From contig NC_087257.1 of NCBI RefSeq assembly GCF_037042905.1, positions 10,012,001 through 10,076,000 of the forward strand: 64,000 nt of DNA. The letters are read 5' to 3'. Numbering within the stretch: the first letter of the stretch is position 1; every line of letters starts with the position of its first letter. Shown here piece after piece: positions 1 to 12,683 of this stretch. The position numbers were made by a program, and so were the translations under genes. The notes beneath the pieces are model-generated. The model worked only from the letters and a program-made list of their open reading frames with translations. It had not been told where the DNA came from and did no database searches. The DNA comes from Lytechinus pictus. Taxonomy: Eukaryota; Echinodermata; Echinoidea; Temnopleuroida; Toxopneustidae.

Positions 1-347
1 AAACTCAACGCTTTTAAAAGCTGTATATCTTATTCATATATTGAAATAAGGTTTGTTTTGAATAAGTCAGTTAAATCATGGACCTACTACGGTTAAATCA
101 AGGAGATACGAACGTGTGGCCAACGTGTTAGACTCTGGCGCGAGCCGTTTCTATGGCGTTTTTTCAATATTTTGGCGGAGCAGTGGTGTAAATAAAAAAT
201 ACGCAGCCGGCGTCGGGGGAGTAATATAATTATGAACGCCTTGCGCACCTATCAATGTCATGAAGGTCGATATATTATATGCGCTAGATACAAATACCCT
301 ATCATTATTATTTATCTAAATATGTTGCCTACCTTTTTATCTTCCAG
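1..347. other. Intronic sequence upstream of the first visible exon
   Basis: No ORF or recognisable repeat is seen. It is read as the intron 5' of the cytochrome b561 exon, ending in a pyrimidine-rich acceptor. Confidence 0.6.
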
Positions 348-568
348 GTATGATGTCATTCCGAGTGTGCCATCGACTTGGTCTGTCCTACATGGCTGAA
401 AAGGCTATCCACGCAACGATACAATCTATCGTGATCGTTTTAGTTGGTATCGGTGTACATGCAGCGTTCGTATGCAAAGATACACAAGGCCCAGAGAAAG
501 CCGGAAAGGACCTGTATTCACTTCATAGTTGGATGGGTTTGGCAACCATCATCGTGTTCTTTGGTCAG
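348..568 (+). CDS. Cytochrome b561 coding exon (antepenultimate)
   Basis: The acceptor is CTTCCAG before 348 and the donor is GGTCAG|GTATGG. The exon begins with the last two bases of a split codon and ends in phase 0 after IIVFFGQ. It carries the haem histidines of KAIHATIQ and YSLHSW. Confidence 0.9.
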
Positions 569-3500
569 GTATGGATTGTATTTTTTGTTTGTAAACTAGA
601 GAGGTGTCAAAATCAATTATTGTTGGATTTTGTTGCCAAACCAGCTAAAGTGAAGCTATTGGAAGTCTTAATCCTAAATCTTCAACTGTGATTATAAAAG
701 TCTTGTACATTTTACAGCAACACTTCAAGGGTTTTTCTTTGTACCTTTAGCAACATGGCCCTGGCACGCGTGGATGCTGGCCATTTTTTCCTGACCCAAA
801 TCTTCATTTTGGAGCGAAAATACCTCCTTTTTTGCTTGTTAACAAACCAGCACCCCCCCCCCTTTAAAATCGTCCCAAGGCAACCCATTTGCACACTGGA
901 AGCACCTTCGGACCTTCCTGGTCTTTGAGCAACATTGCGTCCTAAGTCCTTAGAGTAGAAAGGTAAAAAAAATGTATCTTTTTTAAAAGATGCTTCTAGC
1001 ATGCACGCCTAGAGTGGCAATGCCAAATTTACCAAGTAAAACCTGTAAATTTCATCAGGTTTAAATAATTTGGTTCCGTCCGAGAGAAGCTGTTTCGGAA
1101 CCGTGCAGTTTCTCAAAATTCACCCGAGGCAAGAAATCCATTTCCAATTGTTTCCTTGTGACCAGGAGAGTGTTTTAGGAACCTTTTGACTCCTGACAAG
1201 TAAGTTCTGGGATCTAACATCTTTCCTTGCTATCGACTGGGTGAGAAGCATAGGTGTCTGATTGCATGCGAAGTAGTCTTTTCATTCAGTGAAAATAGGG
1301 AGTCATCACAGCGCGACGCAGAACTGATTTAAGAAAATAGAAAATGCATTGTCAAATGCCCTTCATGACGAAGAGCAACCAAAAAGCCTGTCGAAAATTG
1401 GTGAATGAATACAGCAGTCACGTCCTGGACTCTGGACAAACAACATATTTGCAACTTTTCGTCAGCTCCGAAACCTAGGACGAAACCGCTGTTTTTTGGT
1501 GCACCAATTATCGATAAGGACCTCCCACCTGTCCCTTATCATTTTGATTTGTATTTCTAATTCATTTACTGTGTTTTGGAATCCTTTCTGCGTCTCGTGC
1601 GATAACTCCATGATATTTTTTCTCCGACTACATCATATCGTTCTCGCTGATATGTTTCCTGTCAGAGTATTTGTATCGTTTTACCTGCATAAGATTGTGT
1701 CCTTGTTATTTTTTTTTATTTTCCAGTGGATATACGGGATTGTAATGACAGTGGCCTTACGCAAGCTGGATCGCTCATGGCAAGATTTGCTGCTTCCAAA
1801 CCATGCTTTCTTTGGCCTTCTCATATTTGCCATGTCTGTAGGGTCTTGCTTAACAGGAGTCAACGAAATGGCAATATTCTTCGTGTAAGTTCTGTGCAAG
1901 TTAATAATTGATTGTGTGTTAGGGTGTGTGTGTGGGTGGTAGTCAGGGGCAAAAAAAGGGAATACGGGGGAAACAAATGTATTTAGAAGAGAGATTGGAG
2001 CCTTATTGAGAGCATTTAAGTCCTCTTGCGTCCTATCAAAATCGACGAGCACTGCCCTTGATTTAGCCTATAATCTAGGAGAAAGTCTGCGAAAACGTTG
2101 CATTAGTTGTTTGTTTTTTAAATTTCATTGACAAGTGTCTTTTGGAAGTTTTTCGTACCAAACACCCTTACGCATCCCAGTCGAAAAAAATAAAAATAAA
2201 ACATGACCCGAGTGCTTTACATCCACTATTCGCAGTTTTCCGCATTGCCATATTTCTGACATTTCGCGTATCAGCATCAGACTCGTTAAGGGAAATACAA
2301 AAGCTACAGCCTCCGCTTAGATTATAGCCCACCCTTGATTCAGTTTGAGCTCCTACTGAAAAATGATTGTCGCTAGATGTTCGCCAAATATCAATGAGCA
2401 CTTACGAGATACAGGAACTTCAAGAGTTCTAATACTAGAACCCAATTATCCTTCGATATATATCATCCACGGACACACGTTTTTAAAATGTTTGTTAAAA
2501 GTACTACACGTACAACCATCTTTCATTTCACTTTGTTTGGTGTTAAACATACCGTTTAACGGACTGCGAGACTGGCTAAGAGTTTACGAACAACTCTAAA
2601 CAAGCGACGCTATTGTTCGACTGGTCAGCTGCATGTATTTGCATTCACGAAATATAATCTTAATACACATGATCACTGGGGACAGTTTCATACTAATGGG
2701 TGTTTCATAAAGCTAATCGTAAGCTAAGAGCGACTTTACAAACGACTGGTGAACCTTTCTTACGCGCTAGATAATTGCCATTTAAAATTTAAGGGGATAC
2801 TCCGGGCTGAAGATATTTATATCTAAATAAATAGAGTAAAATTCACAGAGCAAAACGCTGAAAATTTCTTCAAAATCGGTAAAATCGGATAACAAATAAC
2901 GAAATTATTGAATTTTAAAGATTTGCATTATTCCAGTGAAACAGTTCTAGGCATGTCATCATGAGTATTCATTAAGTGCGCTGATGATGTCACACCCCAC
3001 TTTCTTTTTTCTTATGTTATTACATGAAATCATAAGTATTTTATGTTTTCGTAAATGTGTAATTGATGTGTCTCCATTATGATGAAATAAGTTGCAGCAA
3101 GAAATAACTTACTACTTAATCAGTTTTCAATTCAATTGTTTTGGTTCTTGGTAGAAAATTTTTGAATAAACCAAATTTCATATAAAAAAGATACAAAAGA
3201 AAAAATGGGGATATGACATTATCAGCAAACCTAATGAATATCCATGAAGACATGCCTAGAACTGTTTCACCGGAATAATGCAAATCTTTAAATTCAGTAA
3301 CTTTGTTATTTGTTATCCGATTTTGATCAATTTTTTTAGCATTTTGCTTTGTGAATTTTACTCTATCTATTGAGATACAAATATATTCAAGACGGAGCAT
3401 CCCTTTGATGGTGAATAACATCTACCACAAAAAAGGATCACCAGTCGTTCTTAAAGTCACTCTTAACTTACGAACAGCTTTACGAAACGGCCCCAGGACT

Positions 3501-4618
3501 TGTAAATTTGTCTTTGTGGCAATTACCATGGTAACAGGGCTCATCAGCCGGTCGCAATCAAGATAATTGTTAGGCTGTATGAAATGGGCCCCTGATCATG
3601 CAGTCGATGTGGTCCATGACAATAGTGATACCACCAAGATGCAGACCCAAGTCAGAATGGGTTAGTTAATTGACTTACTGACTAGGATGCATAGGACGGA
3701 GTGTCCCTTCGCTCTCCTACTGATGATCCTTTTCCATTCAGTTCTACCCTGGGCTCGGTCTTCAGCATCCAGAACTGTAGAGGGAGTCCCACATCAGTTC
3801 TGATTAATTAAGGGCTTACAACTGTTGTAAATTTACCAATTTGGTAATTACCATGATAACAGATTAACAGGGCTTATCAACCAATCGCAATCAAGTTTAT
3901 TACAAAGCTACCAATGCCTACCGTAGTTGTAAGTCTGTATGAAAGAGACCCCTGATTTGTTACAATTGCGTACCACCAAGACGCATACCCAAGTCACAAC
4001 ATTGGCATTTCTCTAGCACTGATGTCTTCGTTTCTGTATAATCGAAAAATTATAGAACCGCTGTGTTTCAGTTCAGTTATCTTCCTTTCTTTTTTCAGTA
4101 GTTATGGGCCGATGGATGTCCTGTTTATATTTCCCATTCTAGTCAAGGTGATTCAACCATGATAATGGAAATGAAAAATTGAAAAATAAGCTAAATACCG
4201 GAATATATTACTATGATTTTAGTCTGGACTGTAAAAATTACCGGGCCCCTCCCCCAAAATTGGTTTCATAGATGGAATTTTATGTTTTTTTATGAATAAA
4301 AAAAATCTGTTTGAATTTGATTTCTTATTCAGAGAGAACTACAATCAAATCGTGCCTTCGGGCCATCTCGCCAACGCGTTCGGACTCTGCCTCATCGCGT
4401 TTGCTGCTGTTACGGCTTACGTTACCTATAAACCGGACTTTCAAATTCCAGAGAATAGGCGGCACCCGGAATGCACCGCGGTACCCACATCAGAGGGCAT
4501 AATTACTTCCGGTTCAGGAAAAGTCACGCACACGACGGAGCATGCGCCGCAAAAATATGGCGCGACCGAGGAGACGGCTTTTAAAGAGCGGGATGGAGGA
4601 GCAACGGAAGAAGTTTGA
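348..4618 (+). CDS. Cytochrome b561 family protein, C-terminal three exons (5' partial)
   Basis: Multi-pass membrane haem protein that moves electrons from ascorbate across a membrane (family knowledge). Coding exons are 348-568, 1727-1884 and 4333-4618; introns 569-1726 and 1885-4332 have GT/AG ends and phases that join in one frame (phases 0 and 2). Visible family marks are FRVCHRLG after a membrane segment, the haem-ligand histidines in KAIHATIQ, YSLHSW and LPNHAFFG, and a last membrane helix in SGHLANAFGLCLIAFAAVTA, followed by a polar tail of about 70 residues ending at TGA 4616-4618. The first membrane helices, the first haem histidine and the start codon lie upstream of the window. The family is clear; the exact paralog is not (CYB561, CYBRD1 and CYB561A3 are all possible). 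Confidence 0.92.
1375..1535 (+). repeat. Dispersed repeat, copy at intron 1
   Basis: Shares a colinear, diverged block with 5265-5415: blocks around TCGAAAATYGGTGAAT, GACTCTGGACAAA, CAGCTCCGAAAC and GACCTCCCA occur in the same order. The family was not identified. The two copies bracket the last two exons of cytochrome b561. Confidence 0.6.
1727..1884 (+). CDS. Cytochrome b561 coding exon (penultimate)
   Basis: A pyrimidine tract and TTCCAG precede WIYGIVMTVALRKLD; the donor GT|GTAAGT leaves phase 2. The exon encodes a membrane helix, the haem histidine in LPNHAFFG, and the helix LLIFAMSVGSCLTGVNE. Confidence 0.9.
2694..3590. repeat. Palindromic element with a MITE inserted in it
   Basis: Inverted flanks (CATAAAGCTAATCGTAAGCT near 2708 and its diverged reverse complement near 3460-3485) surround the TTAA-type MITE at 2789-3406. 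A related right-end block (AATTACCATGRTAACAG, then GTATGAAA) occurs again at 3830-3960, so the outer sequence is itself a dispersed repeat. Confidence 0.55.
2789..3406. mobile_element. TTAA-type palindromic MITE in cytochrome b561 intron
   Basis: Left end TTAAGGGGATACTCCGGGC and right end GACGGAGCATCCCTTT are inverted. Both inner arms carry ATTTTGCTCTGTGAATTYTACTC-like and AAATCGGATAACAAAT-like blocks around a centre containing TGATGATGTCACA. It is the same family as 8430-9008. Confidence 0.75.
4333..4618 (+). CDS. Cytochrome b561 terminal coding exon
   Basis: The acceptor CTTATTCAG precedes A|GAGAAC, which completes a valine codon and continues as ENYNQIVPSGHLANAFG. The last helix is followed by a charged, Thr/Glu-rich cytosolic tail and TGA. 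No canonical AATAAA was seen in the next 500 bases. Confidence 0.9.
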
Positions 4619-5264
4619 ATCTAAAAAAAAAAAAACTACAGCGATTCATGTGCACTTCGGACTATCATTTGTTTTGCGATGAAGATGGACCTACATTTTT
4701 AGGACATTTCCTCTTCAAATAACGGTGTACATTGTTAATGTATTTTTCATGTGCTCAACTTGAGGACTCGGCAGATCAACATTATACCTTGTATTCAAAA
4801 GTGGATTATCACCTTATTGTTTTTTTTTTGTAAATGTTTTCATGGATTGCAGCATTTGAGAAAATGGAACTATATCCTCATCGAAATAAGACACGGAAAC
4901 GCATCATGTATGACAATACAACGCTGCAGATTTATTACGGATCAAGTTGCAAAAGAATGCGAGATATATGTGATAATTTAAGTTCGATTTTCAACCGAGA
5001 TAGAAAGTTATATTGACTGAAAGGATATAGAAATATCAGTGAAGGAGAAAAGCTGAAAGTTTGAACGAAATTGGAAAAAAGTTCAGAGTTTCTTAAAGTT
5101 GTATAAATTTGAGGTTGCTATTCTCCTGTACCAGGCATCACCATCCGAACAAATGTGACTGGGTCTACTGTTAGCGCTCTGTCAGGGCTGACGGGGTGTT
5201 TTGCAGCCATGTGTAGACGTTTTCTGGAACGTAGAGAATCTGTTGTCAAAAGTCCTTTGAACAT
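4619..5264 (+). other. 3' UTR and downstream DNA of cytochrome b561
   Basis: Follows the stop codon. An A11 run occurs just after the stop; no polyadenylation signal or repeat is recognised. Confidence 0.4.
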
Positions 5265-5415
5265 GAAAAAGTCTTGGTCGAAAATCGGTGAATTAATACA
5301 GCAGTGTCGTTCTCGTTCTTGACTCTGGACAAATATTTTTGCAATTTTTCTTCAGCTCCGAAACTTACGACGATCAGTTGTCCTGGTTTTTTAGACAAAG
5401 ACCTCCCAGGTGTTC
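5265..5415 (+). repeat. Dispersed repeat, second copy 3' of cytochrome b561
   Basis: Direct-orientation partner of the block at 1375-1535. Confidence 0.6.
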
Positions 5416-5641
5416 AATGTGCTTGGACGGGCATTTTCATTAGATATACTGCGTTGAAGAATCCGTCCCCGTTGTAATAGCGAAACTTTGCTAACAACGT
5501 TTCTGTGCGGCCCTTACTAAGCATTGGCGGCGCTGACGTTGACATGAGAATTTTGTTTGTACAGAATCCTATGGGAGAGGTTCTTCTCTTCCCTCCAAGA
5601 GGGACCAAAAACCTCAAGAAATCGTGTCGCATGCCCCTGGA

Positions 5642-5793
5642 CAGGGGCCGCGGAAGCGGGGGGGGGGGGGGGCTTCAGCCCCCCCCCCCACTTTTTTTCC
5701 AAAACCGTGTACAAAAACGTAAAAATGACGATATGATTGTGATTTTATGCATGGTCAGCCCCCCCCACTTTGAAAACCGTTCCGTGGTCCCTG
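5642..5793. mobile_element. Short GC-ended MITE (CAGGGGCCGCGG family), copy 1
   Basis: The ends CAGGGGCCGCGG and CCGTGGTCCCTG are inverted. The body has long G and C runs and matches 29120-29304 in the opposite orientation. It is flanked by the 5-bp direct repeat CTGGA (5637-5641, 5794-5798). Confidence 0.8.
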
Positions 5794-5879
5794 CTGGAGA
5801 TTCAAAGTTGGCTAAACAGTGTAATACCAATAAAGACAGTCGATTCTTCTTCTTCATATATTTCATTGTGAAAATTTGA

Positions 5880-6370
5880 TACTAATTATTGTTTAGACTA
5901 TTATCATGATTGTGAATATTATTGTCATCTGGGCACCGTAGCAGGAAGTTTTCAGCATTGACTAAATTGTAAGGTCCGACAATATCACTGAAATCCTTGG
6001 TTTTGATTGGCTGAGAAGCACCCATTTGCTTATAATTTAGTAAAGAACCTTTTGTTTCAGGGAATAAAATGCCCCTCCCCCACACAAAATCACTCTTGAA
6101 AAGCGTAACGTCACGTTTGTTTGCCCGTAGAAGCGTGGGGGACCAATTATCACGAAACAGTGTTAGAACTGACAATTTGGCATTATCTGACATTTGTTCT
6201 TCTCAGCAGATCAAAACCAAGGATGTCAGATATGAAATCTAACGATGTCAAAGGGTGTCGGTTACTTGGGTTTATACTGCCGGATAATGTCAGTGTCAAG
6301 GATAACAAATTCATTGTAACGGTGCTAACAATTATCAATTTTTGTTCATTTCGTAGTATTATGATCAGTA
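5880..6370. repeat. Probable palindromic element
   Basis: AATCCTTGGTTTTGATTGG (about 5991) has a diverged inverted partner, GATCAAAACCAAGGAT (about 6208). The outer ends are not well defined. Confidence 0.45.
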
Positions 6371-6554
6371 TTAAGACCTAGTTATTTCCCGTTGTCTTTG
6401 TTACAAAAAAGATGAATTCCGACCAGTAAATGTTATCAGTATCAAGGACCGGTCTATACTGTTTTTATTTCATTCCTGTTAAGTGTTTTCAAAAGCCTAT
6501 TGGACTAAACACGCACAAAGACTATTTGAATTTATGACATATCTATGTTTAGTA

Positions 6555-6955
6555 TGTGGGTTTATTTCCAATTCGTCTAATGCCAATTCGTCCAATTGCC
6601 AACTCGTCTACTATCATATGGTGTACCATCAGTTCATCCACTCACCACATTGTCTACTTTCATTTAGTCCAACGCCATTCCGTCTAATAACGAGTTGGTC
6701 CAATAGCCACATATACCATTTGGTCTATTTAATTTAAAGTGTTAATCGTGCAAAATGAATGAAAAGAAAATGGATATTAGACCAACTGGTTATTAGACGA
6801 AATGGTAATAGACGATCTGGTGATAAGACGAAGTGATGATCGGACCAAATGGTTGTTAGACGAAATGTTGATGGACGGAATGACATAGGACTCAATGAAG
6901 GTAGACAATGTGGTGAGTTGACGAGTTGGCAGTGGACGAATTGGCAATTTACCAG
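6555..6955. repeat. Foldback minisatellite (ATTCGTCYAAT / ATTRGACGAAT)
   Basis: The left half repeats motifs such as CCAATTCGTCTAATG and CCAACTCGTCTACTA. The right half repeats their reverse complements (TTAGACGAAATGG, GACGAGTTGGCAG, GACGAATTGGCAA). A short AT-rich spacer at about 6725-6770 separates the halves, giving a roughly 400-bp imperfect hairpin. Confidence 0.8.
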
Positions 6956-7295
6956 TATATGAACCTTACAATAGTTGTTTAACAAGTTTAAAATTTTAAC
7001 AACAGAGTTACTTTCTGATATTTAATCTTCTACAAATTAAGCATGGTTGTTTAAACTGCTAAAGAAATGCCGAAAGTTTGTACAAATTTTTAAAAAGTGT
7101 ATTTACCGTGTGTTCTATTTTTTAACAGGGCGTAATCGATAATTTTCACTGTTTTCCTATTGGAAAACCGACACTGATGAACTAGGTCAGTAACACGCAC
7201 ATATTTATCCATCGTAGTACAGAAATACGTGCGGTTTTCCATTCAATCAATTTTCATGAATTTATTTGTAATTAAACAAATTATGTTCATTATGT

Positions 7296-7432
7296 TCACC
7301 TGGGTCGAGTGCAACAAAATGTGGATATACTTCTTGCCGTGCCGAGGGAAATTACGCTATGGCTGGGATTCGAACCCACGACCCTCTGTTTTAAAGTCCG
7401 GAGACTAATCCACTGGGCCACAACGCTCGACA
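7296..7432 (-). mobile_element. tRNA-derived SINE
   Basis: Read on the minus strand, the head is a degenerate tRNA with A box TGGCCCAGTGG and a B box in GTGGGTTCGAATCCCAG, followed by a non-tRNA body ending near CACTCGACCCAGGTGA. The anticodon stem is mismatched, so it is not a functional tRNA. Confidence 0.75.
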
Positions 7433-7456
7433 CATAGGTTGTATAAAGAACATTAT

Positions 7457-7688
7457 GCCCCGTTCCCACTGTTGTGCGATCAGTCACGAAATCCACGATA
7501 GACTTTTCGTAGCTAATAAATAAGTTAATTGTTCGCAATAATGTTCTATTATCAATAGGATCGCCACGACTGACGTGATACGATATGATACAATCTGAAA
7601 GGTCATAACGATTACTCCGTGGTCTTCTAACATGTCTAAGACCATTGTTTCAATCCTGACGCGAATCATGAAAGTGGGAACGAGGTAT
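7457..7688. mobile_element. Small MITE with GTTCCCACT ends
   Basis: Inverted ends CCCCGTTCCCACT and AGTGGGAACGAGG. The inner sequence (ATCAGTCACGA, CCACGACTGA) resembles the core of the MITE at 50733-50984. Confidence 0.6.
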
Positions 7689-8429
7689 CATAAACTTCGG
7701 TAGGGTTCTTCACACTACCAAGAACAAGGGTTTTATAAAGAACATCGACCAGTTTCTTGTCGAAACAAAAAACGGTTCTAAAAGACTGTTAAGAACCATT
7801 TTCTGCTTCTTTTGAAGAACCTTTAAGGTTGCAAATACGGGACAAAGGAAGGTTCGACAATTTCTAAGAATGTGTCATCATGCTGAGATATAATCAGTTG
7901 TAATTGAATTTTAATTACAGCTGATTTCATGAAAATTCCTTCAATTGCACCCACCCCGCTTTCAGACGAGTCTATATGAGTTCTTGTATATCGTAATACG
8001 TACGATTAGAAATTGTGAAATCTGATACAATTACAGTACATGTATATGATTTTAGTCAATATTTCACTTTATTCTGTAATGAACTTAAAAAGTAAAATAA
8101 GTAATTTTCGTATGTTTCAACAATAACACACAATTTCGTGTACATGATATCACAATGTGCATGTTTAAAAATACTACGTAATAACGACATTAAACAAGAC
8201 AGTATACAATATAATTCATATAAATCAGAGAGATACAATTGCAATAGTGCAAAATCACAAGGCAAAATGTCCTACAATGCCGAAAGAGGATAATCTGAAG
8301 GTATCAGAATTGTGAAAAAAAGGTGAAATCGGGTGCTTCATATTAATGTAGAGCTAATATCGCTGTGACATAAGCGACAGATGAATTTTCACGTTCATTA
8401 AAATTTAGTACAAACTAAATTTTCACTTA

Positions 8430-9008
8430 TTAAAGGGATGGTCCGGCCTGAAAATATTTATATCTTAATACATAGAGTAGAATTCACTGAGCAAAATGCC
8501 GAAAATTTCATCAAAATCGGATAACAAATAAAGTTATTGAAGATTAAATTTTAGCAATATTTTGTGAAAACAGTCATCATGAATATTCATTAGGTGGGCT
8601 GATGATGTCACATCCCCACTTTCCGTTTTGTTATGTTATTACATAAAATCATATTTTTTTCATTATTTCATACTTGTGTGAATAATATGTCTCTCTTATA
8701 ATGAAATAAGTTGCAGCAATAAATATCTAATGCACTAAATCAGTTGTCAATCCAATTTTTCTAGTTCTTGGAGGAAAAAAATTGAATAAACCTAATTTCA
8801 TATAATAGAATACAAAAGAACAAGTGGAGATGTGACATCATCAGCCCACTTATATTCATGACAACCGTTTTCACAAAATATTGCTAAACTTAAAAATTCA
8901 ATAACTTTATTTGTTATCCGATTTTGATTAAATTTTCGGCATTTTGCTCAGTGAATTCTACTCTATGTATTAAGCTATAAATACTTTCAGGCCGGACCAT
9001 CCCTTTAA
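8430..9008. mobile_element. TTAA-type palindromic MITE, complete
   Basis: Starts TTAAAGGGATGGTCCGGCCT and ends with the exact reverse complement. Both arms carry the ATTCACTGAGCAAAATGCCG block, and the centre contains TGATGATGTCACAT. No coding capacity. Confidence 0.88.
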
Positions 9009-10372
9009 AACGTTTTAATTACCTTTTCTATTCTACCAAGAGGACAGACAAATAACAAGATATTCTATGATATATTCGTATTATTAGATATTTTGGTATA
9101 TACTTCGAAGTATATGTGCGGGTTTTGTAAACCATATATTTCTATTCCCAGTAGTTTTTATTTTATTTTAGGTATTTGGATATAATCTAAACAAGGATAA
9201 CCTCAGCTGAATGAAAATAAGATGTACAAAGTTGCGTATGCGACAAATTTCTCCATCACAATAATATAAGGGATACATAATGTTCGGTTTACTATCTTTC
9301 TGCTTTCACACAAAGTACTCTATTGCAAAAGCTGCACCATCTGAATATTGACCAGGGTCTAGTAACACAAAAGTAAGAAATTAATCGCGAAATATGAATT
9401 GGCCAATCAAGACCATCGTTGCATGCGCATTTTGCTCAGCAGACTGACTAGGAACCAATCAGAATTGTTCTCTCAAATTAGCGATTTATCGCTAACATTT
9501 GTGTTACGGGGCCCTGATTGTGTCATTGAGGGCATTTACCACCCCCACCGAACCATTGTCCCCCCCCCCAAAAAAAAAGTGAAAACAGAAGAAGAAAAAA
9601 AGATAAGATATCTATATACACGAGACTCTTATAAGCATCCTATTCCGTGTGTTCTAAAATACTATTTTCACACTTCGTGATTCACTTCGATTCAGTTCAA
9701 GTTTAGATAATCATGAAAACAAACAAATACAAAATAATGTAAAATGTGTAAATGATTATAATTTCTGATTATGATCTTTCATAATTGATAATTCATAGAA
9801 TATCAATACAAGTAAATGAAAAAAATATCACTCGTTGTTGACTCCTCTAATATGTAATACGATGTTGTATTGATTGACTATCTTTGTGATCTTTTCGATT
9901 CAATTCAATTATCTCTTTATTAGCAAAAAACCTGCACAGGTATACCAAGAAATAAACATATATAAAACGTTCTGCCCACTACTATAGACAAATACTGTTA
10001 TTTACAATTCATTAGACAATGCACGCCATTGTTGTGTGTCAGCAATGTGTCTTTAAAAAAATAAACAAAAAATACATAAAATGAAAAAGATAAACCACAT
10101 AGGCTCATTTTGCACAATGGGGGAAACATGATTATATACAAGGCAAATATCAGACAGCTTATAAGAGAATACAATATTAAAACAAAGTGTTAACCACGCA
10201 AAGCACTGTACAACACTGCATCAAGAAGCAATTTTAGACGGGTCAATATACAACCAAAAATACCCTTACCCGGAACAAATTGCAACAAATGATTTTTACG
10301 GCTTTCTGTACTATTTGACCTCAGGAATAACATACCAAATATCTACCCAAATCCGCATCCGGGAAAGTGCTT
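9009..10372. other. Intergenic DNA with the start of the duplicated unit
   Basis: 9009-9681 shows no gene; a G/C tract lies at 9560. From 9682 the sequence is homologous to 33145 onward (AGACAATGCACGCCATTGTT at 10013). Confidence 0.6.
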
Positions 10373-12290
10373 ATTTTCAAGATGGCGTCCAAGATGGCCG
10401 CCATTCACTGAAAATGGATACAACTGACTCATTATCCACCCTAGAATCCTATTCCGATTCATATTCCATGGTCTAGGGGGTAAAATGTTGTTGATACAGG
10501 CTAAGAGTGAATTATAAGTCCTCCATTGTACCTGGCAAGTCCAAGATGGCGCCCAAAATGGCTGCCTTAGGCTGAAAATCCACAATTCATCTAATTGGCA
10601 AGGGTTTTAATGGTGAAGTAGTAAATTGGAACAAGTTACAATTACAGCCAGTGGTCTGGTGTGTCAAAAAATCCAAGATAGTGTCCAAAAAATCCGAGAT
10701 GGCTTCCAAAAATGGAGTTTAAATTGGCTATAGGTAATTAAAATGGACATAGTTCATTTCATATCCACCTAGAACATAATGATTTTGGTGTCTAGACCAT
10801 GTTTTTAATGGTCAAATCAGACATTGGGACAAGTGGTAAGGACAGTCAGTGGTCCAGTATGTTAAGAAATCCAAGATGGCTTCCAAAATGGAGTATAACA
10901 TTGTTGTTGCTACTTAAAAAAAACCCGACATAGTTTATTCAATACCCAGAAATATGATTTTCGTGTCTATACCATGGTTAAATGGGTCAAATAATACATT
11001 GGGGCAAGTTACAAGGAAAGTCAGTGGTCTGGTATGTGCAAAAATCAGCGATGTATTCCAAAAATTGATTCTGAAATGGCTGCTAATACTTAAAGCGGAC
11101 AAAGCTCATTTCATTTTGGCCTGGGAGATGTGATTTGATGTCTAAAGCACTGGTTTCAAGGGTCAAATAATATATTAGGATAAGTTACAAGGACAGTCAG
11201 TTGTCTGGTATGCCCAAAAATCGAAGATGGCTTCCAGGAATTGATCTTAAAAATAGGCTGCTGATACTTAAAGCGGACATAGCTCATTTTCATATCGGCC
11301 TGGGAGATGTGATTTTGGTGTCTAAACCACTGGTTTCAGGGTCAATTAATACATTAGGGCAAGTTACAAGGACAGTCAGTGGCCTGGTATGGTATTTCAA
11401 AAAAATCTATGTTGACTCCCAAAAATTGATTATAATATGACTGCTGTTACTTAAAGCAGACATAGTTTATTTCAAATTGTCCTGGGAGATGCGATTTTGG
11501 TGTCTAAATCACTGGCTTCAAGGGTCAAAATAATACATTAGGACAAGTTTTAAGGACAGTAAGTGGTCTGGTAAGACCAGAAATCCAATATGGCTTCCAG
11601 AAATTTATTCTAGAATGGCTGCTGATAATTAAAAGTGGTATAGCTCATTTTATATCCGCCTGTGAGATATGATGTCGGTGTCTAAAATATGGTTTCAAGG
11701 GTCAAAGGATATATTACGACAAGTTGCAATGACAGTCAGAGGTCTAGTATGTCAAAAATTCCAAGATGGCTTCCAAAAAAGGAGTAAAAAATGTCTGATG
11801 TTACTTATAAAAGGACATAGTTTGTTCAATATCTGTCTGGGGAATATGAGTTTGGTGTCTAAACCATGGTTTAAAGGGTCAAGTAAAATACTAGGGTAAG
11901 TTACAAGACCAGTCAGTTGTCTGTATGTTAAAAAAATCCAAGGCGACTTCGAAAAATGGGGTGTAAATTCACTGTTGTTACTTAAAATTATACATATTTT
12001 ATTAGAAATACACCTTGGATGTATGATTTTTGGTGTATACACTAGAGTTTAAAGGGTCAAGTAATATATTGGGTTCAGTTGAAAGGACAGTCAGATGTCA
12101 GGTATGTCCAAAAATCAGCTTTAAAAATTGGGGTTTTAAATGACTGTTGTTACTTGGGGATATTATTTTGGTGTCTACACTAGGGTTTCAAGGGTCAAAA
12201 AATACTTTAGGACTGGTTACCATTATGCAGTTATCCATGTTGCCTTAAAATCCAAGTTGGGTTAAAAAAATGGGTTCCAAAGTGATTGTT
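10373..12290 (+). repeat. ~176-bp tandem satellite, about 11 units
   Basis: Units recur with the motifs CAAGATGGCTTCCAAAA, CATAGYTCATTTCA, TTTGGTGTCTAAACC and GGACAGTCAGTGGTCTGGTA. The last motif starts near 10845, 11018, 11192, 11370, 11551, 11729, 11906 and 12086. Units are diverged from one another and have no shared reading frame. The array is absent from the equivalent place in copy 2. Confidence 0.85.
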
Positions 12291-12683
12291 TGTTGTTTGA
12301 AGGTTTGCATGGTGGTATGTACAATCGCTGATGTGGTTTACGGTACACCATGTGAAGTGTTGTAGAAACAGTGGATAGGAGAAGAGAAGAAATGGATAGG
12401 CGAGAAAGTGGAGATTTGAGAGTAGAGTATTCTTTCTTGAAAGTAGTCCTGAAAAGGACTGTAAACCAGGAAAGATTGATGAGTTGAGAACAGCTTGAGT
12501 AGTAGAGCTAGTGAGGAGATGCTGGCTTGAGTCGGCGAGTAGAGATGATGAGTAGTAGAGAGACTCGACGTTTCGGGCAGGTTGACTGTCCGTCTTCAGG
12601 AGTGAGTGTTCGCTGTTGTTGTTGTTGTTGTTATTTTAAATAGGCAAACTAGTCAGTTTTGACTATTGTTGCCTTGTAAAATT

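Noticed and set aside
712-1002. 96-codon minus-strand frame in cytochrome b561 intron 1
   Set aside because: No similarity or splice signals; antisense to an intron.
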